The position numbers were made by a program, and so were the translations under genes. Below the pieces are notes generated by a model that was given only the letters and a program-made list of their open reading frames with translations, was not told the DNA's origin and searched no databases. 64,000 nt of DNA from Dugong dugon (Eukaryota > Chordata > Mammalia > Sirenia > Dugongidae): the NCBI GenBank assembly GCA_030035585.1, contig CM057469.1, positions 58,421,501 through 58,485,500 on the forward strand, read 5' to 3'. This document shows, piece by piece, positions 1 through 12,029 of the stretch. Within the stretch, counting starts at the first letter, position 1. Each line of letters begins with the position of its first letter.

Positions 1-2
1 CA

Positions 3-122
3 TGCCACACAGGAGGAAGTTCCAGTCCCGAGAAAGTTCTGAAGAAGGCCAAAGGCATGATCATAGGCAGATCCCTTAAGGAGCCACTAGACAAATCAAA
101 GAATACAACCCCAACTCTTTGA
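3..122 (+). pseudogene. unidentified ORF tail running in from window edge
   Basis: A reading frame is open from the left edge for 39 codons and ends at TGA (120-122). Its product is lysine-rich near the middle and finishes with ...KSKNTTPTL. The following sequence is AT-rich and resembles a 3' UTR, but I see no clear polyadenylation signal or A-tail. I do not recognise the protein. It could be the end of a processed pseudogene, the last exon of a host gene lying mostly outside the window, or chance. No splice acceptor can be judged because the window starts here. Confidence 0.25.
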
Positions 123-600
123 GAATAAGATTCCTATTGACTCATGGCAGCAGAAAAACACACCAGGAATGCCGGCCGCCATTTCCATGATGATGCGTTC
201 TAGCAAAACTTACAACATGCTCTTAACAAAATTCAGCAGCATTTTTCTTCTTTAAGCATTCCTCTCATTGTAAGTTTTTTGTTAAATTCCAGAGTTCCAA
301 AAGAGTTGATTCTGACAGTTTTTGTCAACTTAATCATTGCTTCAGTGGAATCATGGATCCTTGAAGCAATCTACTTTTTCATTCTTGATGACATCACTCT
401 ATTACTAATTGTAATGACAGTTATTATTTTTTACATGAATGCAACTAACGCTTAGAAAGCATAAGGTTTGGACAATACTCTTAAATTTAAGATATGTTCA
501 TGTCTAAATTGCAATGTTAAATTGCAATGTTAAAACACAATATAAACTTGAAATTTCAAAAACTTACTTTTGTCCTCTTTGAAAATGTCACTAAAATAAC
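123..600. other. unassigned AT-rich sequence
   Basis: Non-coding sequence following the ORF tail. The part around 285-420 has the feel of an old interspersed repeat, but I cannot name a family. No supported gene. Confidence 0.3.
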
Positions 601-808
601 AATGTTGTTGTTGCTGTGTGCCATCTGGTTTATTCTAACTCATAGCAACCCTATAGGACAGAGTAGAAGTGCCTCAGAGGGTTTTCTAGTCCGTAATCAT
701 TATGGCAGTAGATCACCAGATCTCTTCTCCCATAGAGTGGTTGGTGGGTTGGAATTCTGACCTTTTGGTTAGCAGCCAAGTGCTTAACCATTGTGCCAAC
801 GGGGCTGC
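601..808 (-). mobile_element. AfroSINE-type tRNA-derived SINE
   Basis: Read on the minus strand this has the tRNA-like head (GCTGCTAACC...AAGG... B-box area) at the right end and the body with a TCCTATAGGGTTGCTATGAG-like block at the left. It ends in a GTT-repeat tail (606-616), which is A-rich on the SINE strand. The extra central segment around 690-730 (gtaatcattatggcagtagatca) marks a longer SINE subtype also seen at 57039-57214. No clear target-site duplication. The short ORFs overlapping it are spurious. Confidence 0.85.
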
Positions 809-812
809 TTGA

Positions 813-2247
813 CATCATAATAAGCAGATTTAAAAAAAAAAAAAAGATAAAAGAAGAAAACAACGAACTCTACGAAAACAAAAAGAATTGAAAAAGAGAA
901 AATAGCAACAAAATATTGGAATTTAAAATTCCAAAAAATAAATTGTAACTGATTTAGAAGATTAAAGAAAGTTGAAACAAAGCTAGCAATACAAGAAGCC
1001 CAATATATTTGTTCTATAGTATCTCACAAATACTCAGGAGTGATGCTTCTAAGTCCATCTGAAAATGAGGAGTGATGGTGGCTCTATAAAGAGGAATATC
1101 AGTTGAATCTTTTTTTGATAAGTTGCCAGGCAATAGGATTATACACACATACACATGCTAGCAGTAGAAGTTTATTTTTTGGAGAAGCTTATCCAAATTG
1201 ACTTTGAACTGGTGACACCAGGCAGGGATAGTATAAAATAAAGGAACCTTAAGCAGATTCTATACACTGTAGAGTGACTCACCTATTCCTCTTTCACCAT
1301 TAGGCTTCCATAGAGCTGTTGCTTGAGCTTATATGTTCCAGGCAAGAAATTAATAGATTTTTCTCTGGGAAGTATAATTAACTTAAGAGAAACAATTTAA
1401 AGATACTATTGTTCAGTGGCCCTTTATTGGTGTGACCCAGCTGGATCACTCTGTAGTAAAGCCAGAAAATCAACAAACCCCAGCTCTGCACCACAATTTT
1501 CTTTTAGTGCTGCCTTAATCATTAGAGGACAACCGTGGATCTCTACACGTCTGACAAAAGTTTTGAACGTGAAAGATGGAGATTAAAACATGGGGTGTAG
1601 GGGGAGGAATGTTGAAGACAGAGAAAGGGAAGTTATTACCTCAGAATTTATTGATAAGAATTATTGGTCATAGTTTTTATTCTTAAATGCACTGGTACAC
1701 TGCATATGTTAAGATATTGTTTTATTTTTATAAAGATTTAATCATAAGCTTTTTTTTTCTTTTTAATACTTACATGAGATTTATCAGGCTTTGGTGTTAA
1801 AATCATTTATTTCTAACTTCTATATTTACTATAATTCTGGAAAATTTTATGTAATGATGGAATTGCTGTAATTTTCTTTCCCAAGTCTGATCTAATGTAC
1901 TACTAAATCTCTTCAGTTCTAGTCATTTTTTGGTGAATGTCAATGTGTGTGTGTGTGTGTGTTTGTGTGTGTGTGGTGAGGGTTGGAGGACAAGGTTTGA
2001 ATCATACGGGGCGGGGAAACAGAATATCCTTTAATGATTTTATTGCTTTCTTGTTAGTGATGTGTTCAATATTTGACTATATTTTTACTTTGTAGGCTAC
2101 TATATTGGATCGGTTTAAATTTATGTTGTTAGAAATAAATTCCTGTTATTGACAGATAATACAATAATTACACATAATTGCCCATCATTTCATATATTGT
2201 CTCTTATCTAGCAGTTGCTAAGTTCAACTTTTTGTTTCTATTTTTTC
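813..2247. other. gene-free AT-rich interval
   Basis: A short A-run (831-845) follows the SINE. I see no gene, RNA gene or recognisable young repeat except the TG microsatellite near 1944. Confidence 0.5.
1944..1975. repeat. (TG)n microsatellite
   Basis: About sixteen TG units interrupted once by a TTTG step. Confidence 0.9.
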
Positions 2248-3110
2248 TTATTTTGATGTTTTCTTTTTTATTATTTATTTATTATTTTTTAAAATTTAAG
2301 TTTAGATGAAGGTTTACAGAACAAACCAGGTTCTCATTAAACACTTAGTACACTTATTGTTTTATGACATTGGTTAACAACCCCACGACATGTCAACACT
2401 CTCCCTTCTCGACCTTGGGTTCCCTATTACCACCTGTCCTCTCCTGCCTTCTAGTCCTTGTCCCTGGACTGTTGTGCCCCATTAGTCTCATTGTGTTTTG
2501 GGGGGCTGTCTAATCTTCGGCTGAACGGTGAACCTCAGTAGTGACTTCATTACTGAGTGAAAAGTTTGTCTAGGGGCCATACTCTCAGGGTTTCTCCAGC
2601 CTCTGTCAGGCCAACAAGTCTGGTCTTTTTTTGTGAGTTAGAATTTTGCTCAACATTTTTCTCCAGCTCTGTCTGGGACCCTCTATTGTGCTCCCTGTCA
2701 GAGCAGTCAGTGGTGGAGGCCGGGCACCATCTTGTACTGGACTCAGTCTGGGGGAGGCTGTGGTAGTTGTGGTCCATTAGTCATTTGGACTAATATTTCC
2801 CTTGTATCTTTAGTTTTCTTCATTCTCCCTTGCTCCCAAAGTGGTGAGACCAGTGGAGTATCTTAGATGGCTGCTCACAGGCTTTTAAGACCCCAGATAC
2901 TACTCACCAAAGTAGGATGTAGAACATTGTCTTTATAAACTATGCTGTACCAATTGAGCTAGATGTTACTCAAGATCATAGTCCCCACAACCCTCAGCCC
3001 AGGAATTCAGTCCCTCAGAGAGTTTTGATGTGTCTAGGGAGCTCCCATGACCTTGCCTCATAAAAGTTGTGCTGTTTTCCCCTTCACCAAAGTTACCACT
3101 TACCTATTGT

Positions 3111-6100
3111 CTATTTAGTGTTTTTCCATCCCCAACTCTCCCCTCCTTCGTAACCATCAAAGATTGTTTCTTTTTGTGTGTAAACTTTTTCATGAGTTTT
3201 TATAGCTGGGTTCTCACAATATTTGTTCTTTTGTGATTGACTTATTTCACTAAGCATAATGCCCTCCAAATTCATCCATGTTGTGAGATACTTTGCAGAT
3301 TCATCACTGTTCTTTATCCTTGCATAGTACTCCATTGTGTGTATGTACCATAGTTTGTTTATTGATTCTTCTGTTGATGGGTATCTAGGTTGTTTCCATA
3401 TTTTTGCTATTGTGAACAATGCTGCAGTAAACATGGGTGTACATATGTCTATTTGTGTGAAGGTTCTTATTTCTCTAGGCTATATTCCTAGGAGTGGGAT
3501 TGCTAGATCATACGGTATTTATATTTCTAGCTTTCTAAGGAAGCACCATATCATTTTCCAAAATGCTTGTATTGTTTTGCATTCCCACAAGTAGTGCCTA
3601 AGAGTTCCAATCTCCCCACAGCTTCTCCAAAATTTGTTATTTCCTGTGTTTTAGATTCCTGCCAGTAATGGTACGGTGAGATGGTATCTCATTGTGGTTT
3701 TGATTTACATTTCTCTAATGGCTAGTGATTGCGAGCAATTCCTCATGTGTCTGTGAGCCGCAATAAGGTCTTTTCTAGTCATGTATCTGTTCATTCCTTT
3801 TGCCCGTTTTTTAATTGGATTATTTGTCTTTTTGATGTAGAAGCATTGGATTTTCCTGTAGATTTTAGAGAATAGACTTTTGTCAGATTTGTAATAGCCA
3901 AAAAATTTTTCTAGTCAGTAGGTTCTCTTTTTACTCTTTTAGTGAAGTCTTTTGATAAGCGTAAGTGTTTAATTTTTTAGAAGAGCCCAATTATCTAGCT
4001 TATCTTCTAGAGTTTGTGTGTTGTTAGTTATAGTTCATATCTTGTTAATGCCATGTATTAGGGCTTCTAGCATTGATATTACTTTTTCTTCTATGGCTTT
4101 ATATTTAGGTCTTTGATCCATCTTAAATTAGTTTTTGTGTATGGTGTGAAGTATGGGTCCTGTTTCATTTTTTTGCAGATGGACTTCCAGTTTTGCAAGT
4201 GCTATTTGTTAAAGAGACAGACTTATCCCCATTTGATGGACTTGGGCCCTTGTCAGAGATCAGGTGACTGTAGGTAGATGGATTTACATCTGGGTTCTCA
4301 ATTCTGTTCCATTGGTCAATGTATTTGTTGTTATATCAGGCTATCGTTGACTACTGTAGCTATATAGTAGGTTCTGAGGTCAGGTAGTGCGAGTCCTCCT
4401 ACTTTACTCTTCTTCTTCAATAGTGCTTTCCTTATCTGGGGCTTCTTCCTTTTCCACATAAAGTTAATGGTTAGTTTTTCCATCTCGTTAAAGAATGTTG
4501 GTATTTGGATTTGGATTGCATTGTATTCGTAAATTGCTTTGGGTAGAATTGTCAGTTTCACAATATTGAGTCTACCTATCCATGAACATGGTATGTTTTC
4601 CATTTATGTAGATCTCTTTAGGTTTCTTGCAATAGTGTTTTGTAGTTTTCTTTGTATAGGTCTTTTGTATCCCTGGTTAGATTTATTCCTAAGTATTTTG
4701 TTTATTTAGGAGCTATTATAAATGGTATTGTTTTCCTGATTTCCTTTTCTATGTTCTCTTTGTTGGTGTATAGGAATGCAATGGATTTTGTATTTTTATT
4801 TTGTATCCTGCTACTCTGCTGAATTTTCTGTTAGTTTCAGTATTTTTCTTGTGGAGACTTTTGGGTTTTCTATGTATAGTATCATATCATCTGCTAACAG
4901 GGATAGTTTTACTTCTTCATTACCAATTTGGATGCCCTTTATTTCTTTTTCTTGCCTTATTGCTCTAGCTAGGACTTCCAGCACAATGTCAAATAGGAGT
5001 GGAGATAAAGGGAATCCTTGTCTTGTTCCTGTTCTCAAGGGGAATGTTTTCAGCCTCTCTCCATTAAGAACGATGTTGGCTGTTGGTTTTGTACAGATAC
5101 CCTTTATTATGTTGAGAAATTTCCCTTCTATACCTATTTTATTGAGAGTTTTTATCAGGAATGGGTGTTAGACTTTGTTGAATGCCTTTTCTGCTTGGAT
5201 TGAGATGATCATGTGATTCTTTTCTTTCCTTTTATTTACTTGGCAGATTATGTTGGCTTTCTAATGTTGAACTATTGTTGCATACCTGGTATGAATCCTA
5301 CTTGGTTGTGGTGTATTATTTTTTTGATATGATGCTGTATTCTATTGGCTAGAATTTTGTTGAGAATTCTTTCACCTATATTCATGAGAGATTTTTGTTT
5401 GTAATTTTCTTTTTTTGTGCCATCTTTGCCTGGTTTTGGTATCAGTGTTATGCTGGTTTCTTATAATGAATTCAGAAGTGTTTCTTCCTTTTCTATGTTC
5501 TGAAATAGTTTTAGTAGTACTGGTGTAAGCTCTTCTCTGAATATTTGATAGGTTTCTCCCTTGACACCATCTGGGCCAGAGCTTTATTTTTGTTGTTAGG
5601 TTTTTTTTTTATATTACCTTTCAGTCTCTTGTTATGGGTCTGTTCAGATTTTCAATATTATTTTCTGTTAATTTGTGTAGCTACTGTATTTCTACAAATT
5701 TTTCCATTTCTTCTAGGTTTTCAAATTTGTTGGAGTATAGTTTTTCATAATACTCTGTTATGATCTTTTTTTATTTCAGTTGGGTCTGTCGTAATGTCAC
5801 CCATTTCATTTCTTATTTGAGTTATTTGTATTCTCTCCTTTTTTTTTTTTTTTTGTCAATTTAGCCAGTGGTTTATTGATTTTGGTGATTGTTTCGAAGT
5901 ACCAACTTTTGTTTTTGTTGATTCTTTCTGTTGTTTTTGTATTCTCTATTTCATTTACTTCTGCTCTGATCTTTATGATTTCCTTTCTTCTGGTGGCTGT
6001 GGGCTTCTTTTGCTGTTCTCTGTTTGTTTGAGTTGTGTAGCTAATGTTTTGATTTGGTCCCTTTCTTCTTTTTTGATGTGTGCATCTATTTCTATAAATT

Positions 6101-6975
6101 GACCTCTGAGAACTACCTTTTCTATGTCCCAAAGGTTTTGGTATGATGTGTTTTCATTCTCATTTGATTCTAGGAATTTTTTTATTGCATCTCTGATTTC
6201 TTCTATTATCCAGTGTTTTTTAAGCAGGTGTTATTCAGTTTCCATGTAATTCATATTTTTTCCTTGCTCTCCCAGTTGACTGTGTTGTGGTCAGAGAGGA
6301 GACTTTGTATTATCTCAGTGTTCTGGATTTTGTTGATGGTTGCTTTGTGGCTAAGATGTGGTCTGTTCTGAAGAATGTTCCATGTACACTGGAAAAGAAT
6401 GTGTACTTTGCTGCTGTGAGTGGAGTGTTCTATATATGTCTATGAGTTGAAGTTCACTGATTGTGGCCTTCAGATCTTCTGTATGTTTATTGAGTTTCTT
6501 TCTAGAAGTTCTGCTCTTTACCGAGAGTGGAGTTTTGAAGTCTCCTACTATTATAGTGGAACTATCAATTTCTCTTTTCAGTGCTGTTGAAGTTTGTTTT
6601 ATGTATTCTGGAGCTCTGTCATTGGGGCATAGATATTTATTATGGTTATGTCTTTGTGATGGATCATCCCTTTAATCATTATATAGTGCCTTTCTTTGTC
6701 TTTTTTGGTGGATTTTGTTTTAAAGTCTATTTTATCTGAGATTAGTATTGCCACTCCTGCTCTTTTTTGGTAGGTGTTTGCTTGATATATTTTTTTCCAT
6801 CCTTTGATTTTTAATAAATTTATGTCTTTGTTTCTAAGGTATGTCTCTTTTAGACAGCATATTGATGGATCTTGTTTTTTTTAATCCATTCTGTCACTCT
6901 CCATCTCTTTATGGGTGCATTTAGGTCCTTTATGTTCAGTGTAAGTATCTATAGGTGTGAGTTTATTGCTGTCAT
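3111..6975 (-). pseudogene. L1 ORF2 remnant (endonuclease/reverse transcriptase)
   Basis: The L1 ORF2 polyprotein has an N-terminal AP-type endonuclease, a central reverse transcriptase (RT) and a cysteine-rich C-terminus. The start codon aligns with that of L1-B (reverse complement of 6973-6975) and the frame ends at 3111-3113. Between them the frame is split into pieces by frameshifts and stops. The RT segment (minus, 4811-5038) keeps the [13 protein letters not shown] block and a catalytic box reading LLADD rather than the usual FADD. The C-terminal piece (3111-3434) keeps the [19 protein letters not shown] block typical of L1. Expected length is about 1,280 codons; no intact frame approaches this. 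Confidence 0.88.
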
Positions 6976-7424
6976 TCTGTAGTGCTTTTTTTTTGTGTGG
7001 TGAAGATGTTTTCTTTGTTCCTCTTACTCTCCTGTGCCGAATTCTTTTGTTTGTGGATGTTTTTTTCATTTCTTTTGTTTTCGTAGATTTTATTTTTACT
7101 GAGAATTTATGTTTTTCTATTTTATTTTGATGAGTAGGTTTGTTAACTTTCTTTGTAGCTGCTTTGCAATTTACCCTTATCTTCCTAGATTTGAACCAGT
7201 CTATTATTACTTGGTATCGCCTTGCCTTCCTCTCCATTAGAAAGTTCTATACCTACCCTGTTTATTTCCTATTTTATTGTTATGACATAGTTGTCATTTA
7301 CAGATGGACTATCTGGTCCCCTGTTGTAAATCTTTTGGTTTTGAATAGTCCTTAAGAGTACATTTCCTAGGTTGCTATCTGGCTGATGTGATGTTGCTTC
7401 CTAGATATTGTTTATTCTCAAACC

Positions 7425-8490
7425 GAAGGACTCCCTTTACTGTTTCTTGTAAGTTTGGTTTGGTTTTTACATATTCCCTTAATTTCTATTTACCTGGAAA
7501 TGTCCTAATTTCACCATCATATTTGAATGAGAGTTTTGCGGGATATACTATTCTTGGTTGCCGTTTTTTTCTTTCAGTATTTTATCTATTTCATCTCATT
7601 GCCTTCTTTCTTGCATGGTTTCTGCCAAGTAATCAGAGCTTAGTCATATTGTTTCCCCTCTTTATGTGACTTTTTGTTTTTCTTGAGCTACTCTCAGGAT
7701 TCTTTGTTTGTCTTTGGTTTTAACAAGTGTGATTATGATACGCTTGGTGATTTTCTTTTAAGATCTATTCTGTATGGAGTGCGTTGAGCTTCTTCAATGG
7801 TCAGCTTTTCATCTTTCACGATATTAGGGAAGTTTTCTGTCAGCAATTCTTCAATGATCCACTCTGTGTTGTCTGTTTTCTCCCCCTGTTCTAACTCAGA
7901 TTACTCTTAAATTTTTGCTTTTGAACATATCGCAGATAATTCTCAGGGTTTCTTCATTTTTCTTCTTTCTTTTTTTCTTATTTTTCCTCAAAGTTATTTC
8001 CAAGTACTTATCTTCAGTTTCACTGATCCTGTCTTCCATCATTTCAAACCTACTCCTCAGTCTTTCTATGACACTGTCCATTTCTGAAATCTTGTTATTT
8101 ATCTTTTGGATTTCTAATTATTTTTGTATGATTTCTAGTTGTGAATTTATTTTGGCATTTTATTCCTGTATTATTTTCCTGAATTCTTCCTTTTTTTGTC
8201 TGTATTTTCCATGACTTTGTCTTCCTTTTCCATGAATTTGTCTACTTTTTCCTCATTTTTGTCTGCTTTTTGCTTCAACTCTGAATATTAGAGATTTGAA
8301 TTCCCTCTCAGGTAGTTCTAGTTCCTTTTATTCTACTGGAAAGCCATCTGGTGTTTTATTTTGGACACCTACTGGAACCATCCTGTCCTGTTTTATTTTA
8401 ATATATTTTGGTATTGTCTGCTGTCTTCAGGACATTCAGTAGTTATTATTTTTTTTGTTTGTTTATTGTAGCTTTGTTTGTTTTGTCCTC
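7425..8490 (-). pseudogene. L1 ORF1 remnant (RNA-binding chaperone)
   Basis: ORF1 encodes the L1 RNA-binding protein: coiled coil, RRM, then C-terminal domain. The minus-strand fragment 7896-8081 reads ...RLRSRFEMMEDRISETEDKY..., matching the coiled-coil to RRM junction of the L1-B ORF1. The C-terminal region (about 7430-7620) aligns with the KLSFKFD...RSFPDKQKL segment of L1-B but is disrupted. Boundaries are approximate because the N-terminus has diverged; similarity to L1-B is clear to about 8490. Confidence 0.75.
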
Positions 8491-10713
8491 CTTTTTTGTT
8501 TTATTTGGTTACGTCTGAGCAGGTGGGCTGCATGTTCTTGGTTGTTTGCTCATCTGTGGGTACAATGCTTTTCACCTCCTTGTCCAATGGGAAAGGCCAG
8601 TCACACATCTATAGTGCAGCAAGACAGGTTCAGCTGAAAGGGGGCTGGGATGGGTTGTTTGTGGCTCATACTGGGGTCAAAAGGGCAGGTCAGTGGTCTA
8701 TGCAGGGCAGGTGTTGATAGGCCATGTGTGTGCTATTCGGGGGTGTGATGTTTAGCTCAGTGTGCAAGGAGGGGGGAAGCTGTGATATGTGGAGCTAAGA
8801 TAGGTATGGGAAAGAAGAGAGAGAGGAGACAGAAACAGGAGCCAAAATAAACAAACAAACAAACAAAAATGCTGAAGGAGCTAGCTGTTGGAGTGGAGAG
8901 ACGAGAAACCAATAAATGGAGAAAAACAAAAAGGAAAAAAGAACAAGAGAAAATAAATAAATAAATAAAAATTAAAAAGAAGAAGACATGCCCCCAAGTA
9001 TCCCACTGGCGACCAGGGAAGTGGCTCCCAGGCCTAAGGGCACAGTCTGTCTAAAAGGAGCGGAGATGGCACAAGGTGCCAGGCATTCAGAGACAGGAAG
9101 GGAAGGAAAGCAGAGAGAGATGAGCCACTGAGAAATGAAGAATAACATAAAGAAAAAAAGGAGAAGAGAAAAGAAGAAAATAAATAATTAAAAACAGAGT
9201 GAAAAGAAATGAAAGGCCTCCAGGGATCTTACCGGCTGTCATGGACTGAGTTGTGTCCCCCAAAAATATCTGTCAGCTTGGCTGGGTCATGATTCTCAGT
9301 ATTGTATGATTGCTTTATCTGATGTGATTTCCTTATGTGTTATAAACTCTATCACTATGATGAGATTATATGTGATCTCCTTATGTGTTGTAAAAACTCT
9401 ATCACTGTAATGAGGTTATACTGATGAGGTTGACAAGATTAGTGTCTTAATGCAATCTATTTTGAGATATAAAAGAGAAAAGTGAGCAGAGACACATGGG
9501 AACCTCACACCACCAAGAAAGCAGTGCTGGGAGCAGATCGTGTCCTTTGGACCTGAGGTTCCTGCACAGAGAAGCGCCCAGACCAAAGGAAGATTGATGA
9601 CACGGACCTTCCTCCAGAGTCGACGGAGAAAGCATTCCCCTGGAGCTGACACCCTGAATTTGGACTTATAGCCTACTGGACTATGAGAGAAGAAACTTCT
9701 CTTTGCTAAAGCCATCCACTTGTGGTATTTCTGTTAGAGCAGCACTAGATGACTGAGACACTGGCGAGGCTGTGCAGACAAGGATGTGGCTCCCAAGCTG
9801 CACAGTACAGCCTGGCTAGAAGGGGCATACAGTGCCAAGTATTCAGGAGACAGGAAAAGAAGGTAAGTAGAGAGAGAGAGGATAAACTGAGAAATGAAGA
9901 AAGACAAAAAAGAAAAAAGAAAATAATAATAATAATTAAAAATAAAACTAGAAAGAAAGAAATAACCCCAGGGATCCCACTGGCACAGCTGCAAAGACTG
10001 AGGAAGTGGCTCCCAAACCACACACTACAGCCCAGCTAGAAGGGCTCCCAAGCCTTGAAAAGAAAAAGGAAATAAACAAACAAAGCAAAACAAATAAACA
10101 ACAACAACAACAAAGTCCTCAGGGATCCCACCAGTGTGGTGGCGTGGACCTGGGAGACAGCTCCCTAGTCGAGTAGTGCTTCACAGCCTGTCAAGAAGAA
10201 GCAAAGATGGCACATGGAGCCAGGTGTTTGAGAGAAAGAAGGGGGAGGAAGTGACAGTCAGGGAAGAAATAAAAAAAAAGCAACATCAGCAACAAAGAAA
10301 TGGCACTGAAGGAGCTGACATGGCCGAGAAACCACAGCCAGCTAGGAAGCGGTGGAGGCTGAGCAGAGGGAAGAAGAGTGGGGGGTGGGAAAGCATATGT
10401 CACTGTTACTGGGTGCTCTGTCTCTTGCTGGGAGCTCCGTGAAGCTGCTTTCCTGTATTTCCTGGCCACAGATCTCTGACAGGAGTCCAAGATGGTGAGT
10501 TCATGCTGCATTAGCTGATATGGGCCCTCCACTCATATCTCTCCTTGTTCTCTGTTCTCTGTCAGTTTCTTATTCCATTCGGTGCTTGGCTGAGTTCTTT
10601 ATCTCTTCATTTGATGCTTAAGATTCCAGGATTGATGTTTATCTCTGTTTCACTTAGTTTTTCAGGTCTTTGCTGTGGAGGGACGGCTTGGTACTTCTGT
10701 CTGTATTGCCATG
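8491..10713 (-). promoter_or_regulatory. L1-A 5' UTR with tandem monomers
   Basis: Long 5' UTR, purine-rich on the plus strand. The landmark gggatcccactggc or a variant recurs at about 8997, 9223-9236, 9971-9984 and 10122-10135, each followed by similar sequence (agtggctccc, then a tagaaggggc-like step, then an A/G-rich tract). Spacing is about 226 and 219 bp once the LTR insertion is removed, then 151 bp. This is a tandem monomer array like those described for rodent L1 promoters. Promoter function is inferred from position and that precedent. Confidence 0.65.
9237..9760 (+). mobile_element. solo LTR (MaLR/ERVL-like), inside L1-A
   Basis: Starts TGTCATGGACTGAGTTGTGT and ends CTAGATGACTGAGACA, giving TG...CA termini. 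Flanks are ccggc (9232-9236) and ctggc (9761-9765), a 5-bp target duplication with one mismatch. It has the same architecture as 20425-20944 on the other strand (GTGTCCCCC near the 5' end, GAGATA-AAAGAGA in the middle, TTGTGGTATTTCTGTTA near the 3' end). No second LTR or internal coding region is present. Orientation follows the 3'-terminal CTTTGCTAAAGCCATCCACT block. Confidence 0.82.
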
Positions 10714-10723
10714 TTATTTTGAT

Positions 10724-12021
10724 ATTGTCCTGATTATATTTTTCAGAAATTCATTTCATCTTTAAGCTTGAGAATCTATGCAATAGTTGAAAGAAGAGAA
10801 GGTGAAAGAAGAGAATGATGAAAATAAGAAGAGATATTGCTCCATAAACATTTCATGATTTTGTTCACACCTGGAATAAGTATATCTCAATTTCCTTTGA
10901 GTTTTAACTGTAATTATTTCAAATATTAATGTATGCTAAGAGCCCTTTCTTTTCTTTGGAAGGATCCCATAATATTCGATATACCAATATAGGTTGTTTA
11001 CTCAGTGTTTACTTTTGCCATCAGTGAAAGCAGCAGCTGTTTATGGAGTATAAAATCACAACACAGCACTTTAAAACAGTACAGAAAGCCTACTATAGTT
11101 AAATGAAACCACATGGGGGATTTAGGTAGTTCAAACACCATTCCCCAAGTTGGAATTTCGCCACCCTGGCAGCACTAATGCCTGTAATGCTGAGAAGTCT
11201 CCATGATCTGGAGTTAACTCAATTGGTTAGAGATCTAGATTACCTGCTTTAAAACTTGCTTACTCAGTTATGCTGTGTCATAATATGAAGTTCAATATCC
11301 CTTAGGGTGAAAATATTTTTCATTCTCACAAAGCATTTGCCATAGAAATCCAAAGCATCTATTGGAGGCATAAAGTATCATTTTTCAGTTTCAAAAGCAA
11401 TTATTTTGGTGCAAATATAACTTGTGGTTTAAGAGTCATATGTACCACAGGCTAATAGAATATTTTAGAATGTATCCACAAAGTGTTTTTTAAGTGTATG
11501 AAAACTTTCAAGTACTTTTCAGTGGGATAATTAAAATAACATTGATAGCCCTTAGAGTGCAAACACTGTGATTCAGTAGAACAGAGAGTACAGCAGCACT
11601 TTCTTCCTACATAGCTCACGGAGAAATTAGACATGCAGTGATTTTGTTTTGGCACAGAAAATGCTTGACAAATTGAAAATGAATCTCTTCTTTTAATGTT
11701 GGAGAATTAGATGAGTTGTAGGATCTTACTGTAATGATAGCTAGAAAATATTAACAGATCACAATGTTGGTATAATTGCATGAATGGGCAATTTTAGCAG
11801 AGACAGATAAGGATGTATTCCATAGATTTAGAGGACCAGTGTCCTCTCATTGACAGGAGAAATGAACAATGTCTTAATAGGTAGACATACTCTTCAATGT
11901 TAATGTCTCATACTCTTAAGAGACAAGATGAATTATGGTAGACGAAAGAGTAAGATTACATAAAGCAGAAATGATGATTAAAATTGCATGTTTTTCAGAA
12001 AATTCTGAGTCATTGTGTACT
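10724..12021. other. gene-free interval
   Basis: AT-rich sequence after the L1-A target site. I recognise no coding region, RNA gene or clear repeat. Confidence 0.5.
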
Positions 12022-12029
12022 TTTCTTAT

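Larger units (their letters stand above)
2258..10713 (-). mobile_element. near full-length L1 LINE (L1-A), inactive
   Basis: An L1 retrotransposon on the minus strand. Its 3' tail is T-rich on the plus strand (2262-2290). Then come the 3' UTR (to about 3110), ORF2 (3111-6975), an inter-ORF spacer (about 6976-7424), ORF1 and a long monomeric 5' UTR. The 10-bp sequence ttattttgat occurs just outside both ends (2248-2257 and 10714-10723), as expected for target-primed insertion. Without the inserted LTR (9237-9760) and its 5-bp duplication, the L1 is about 7.9 kb, longer than the roughly 6 kb human L1. Both ORFs are broken, so it cannot move autonomously. Confidence 0.92.

Noticed and set aside
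4776-5171. 131-codon plus-strand ORF
   Set aside because: Antisense to the RT region of L1-A ORF2; the L1-C copy has a similar antisense ORF at 51428-51733.
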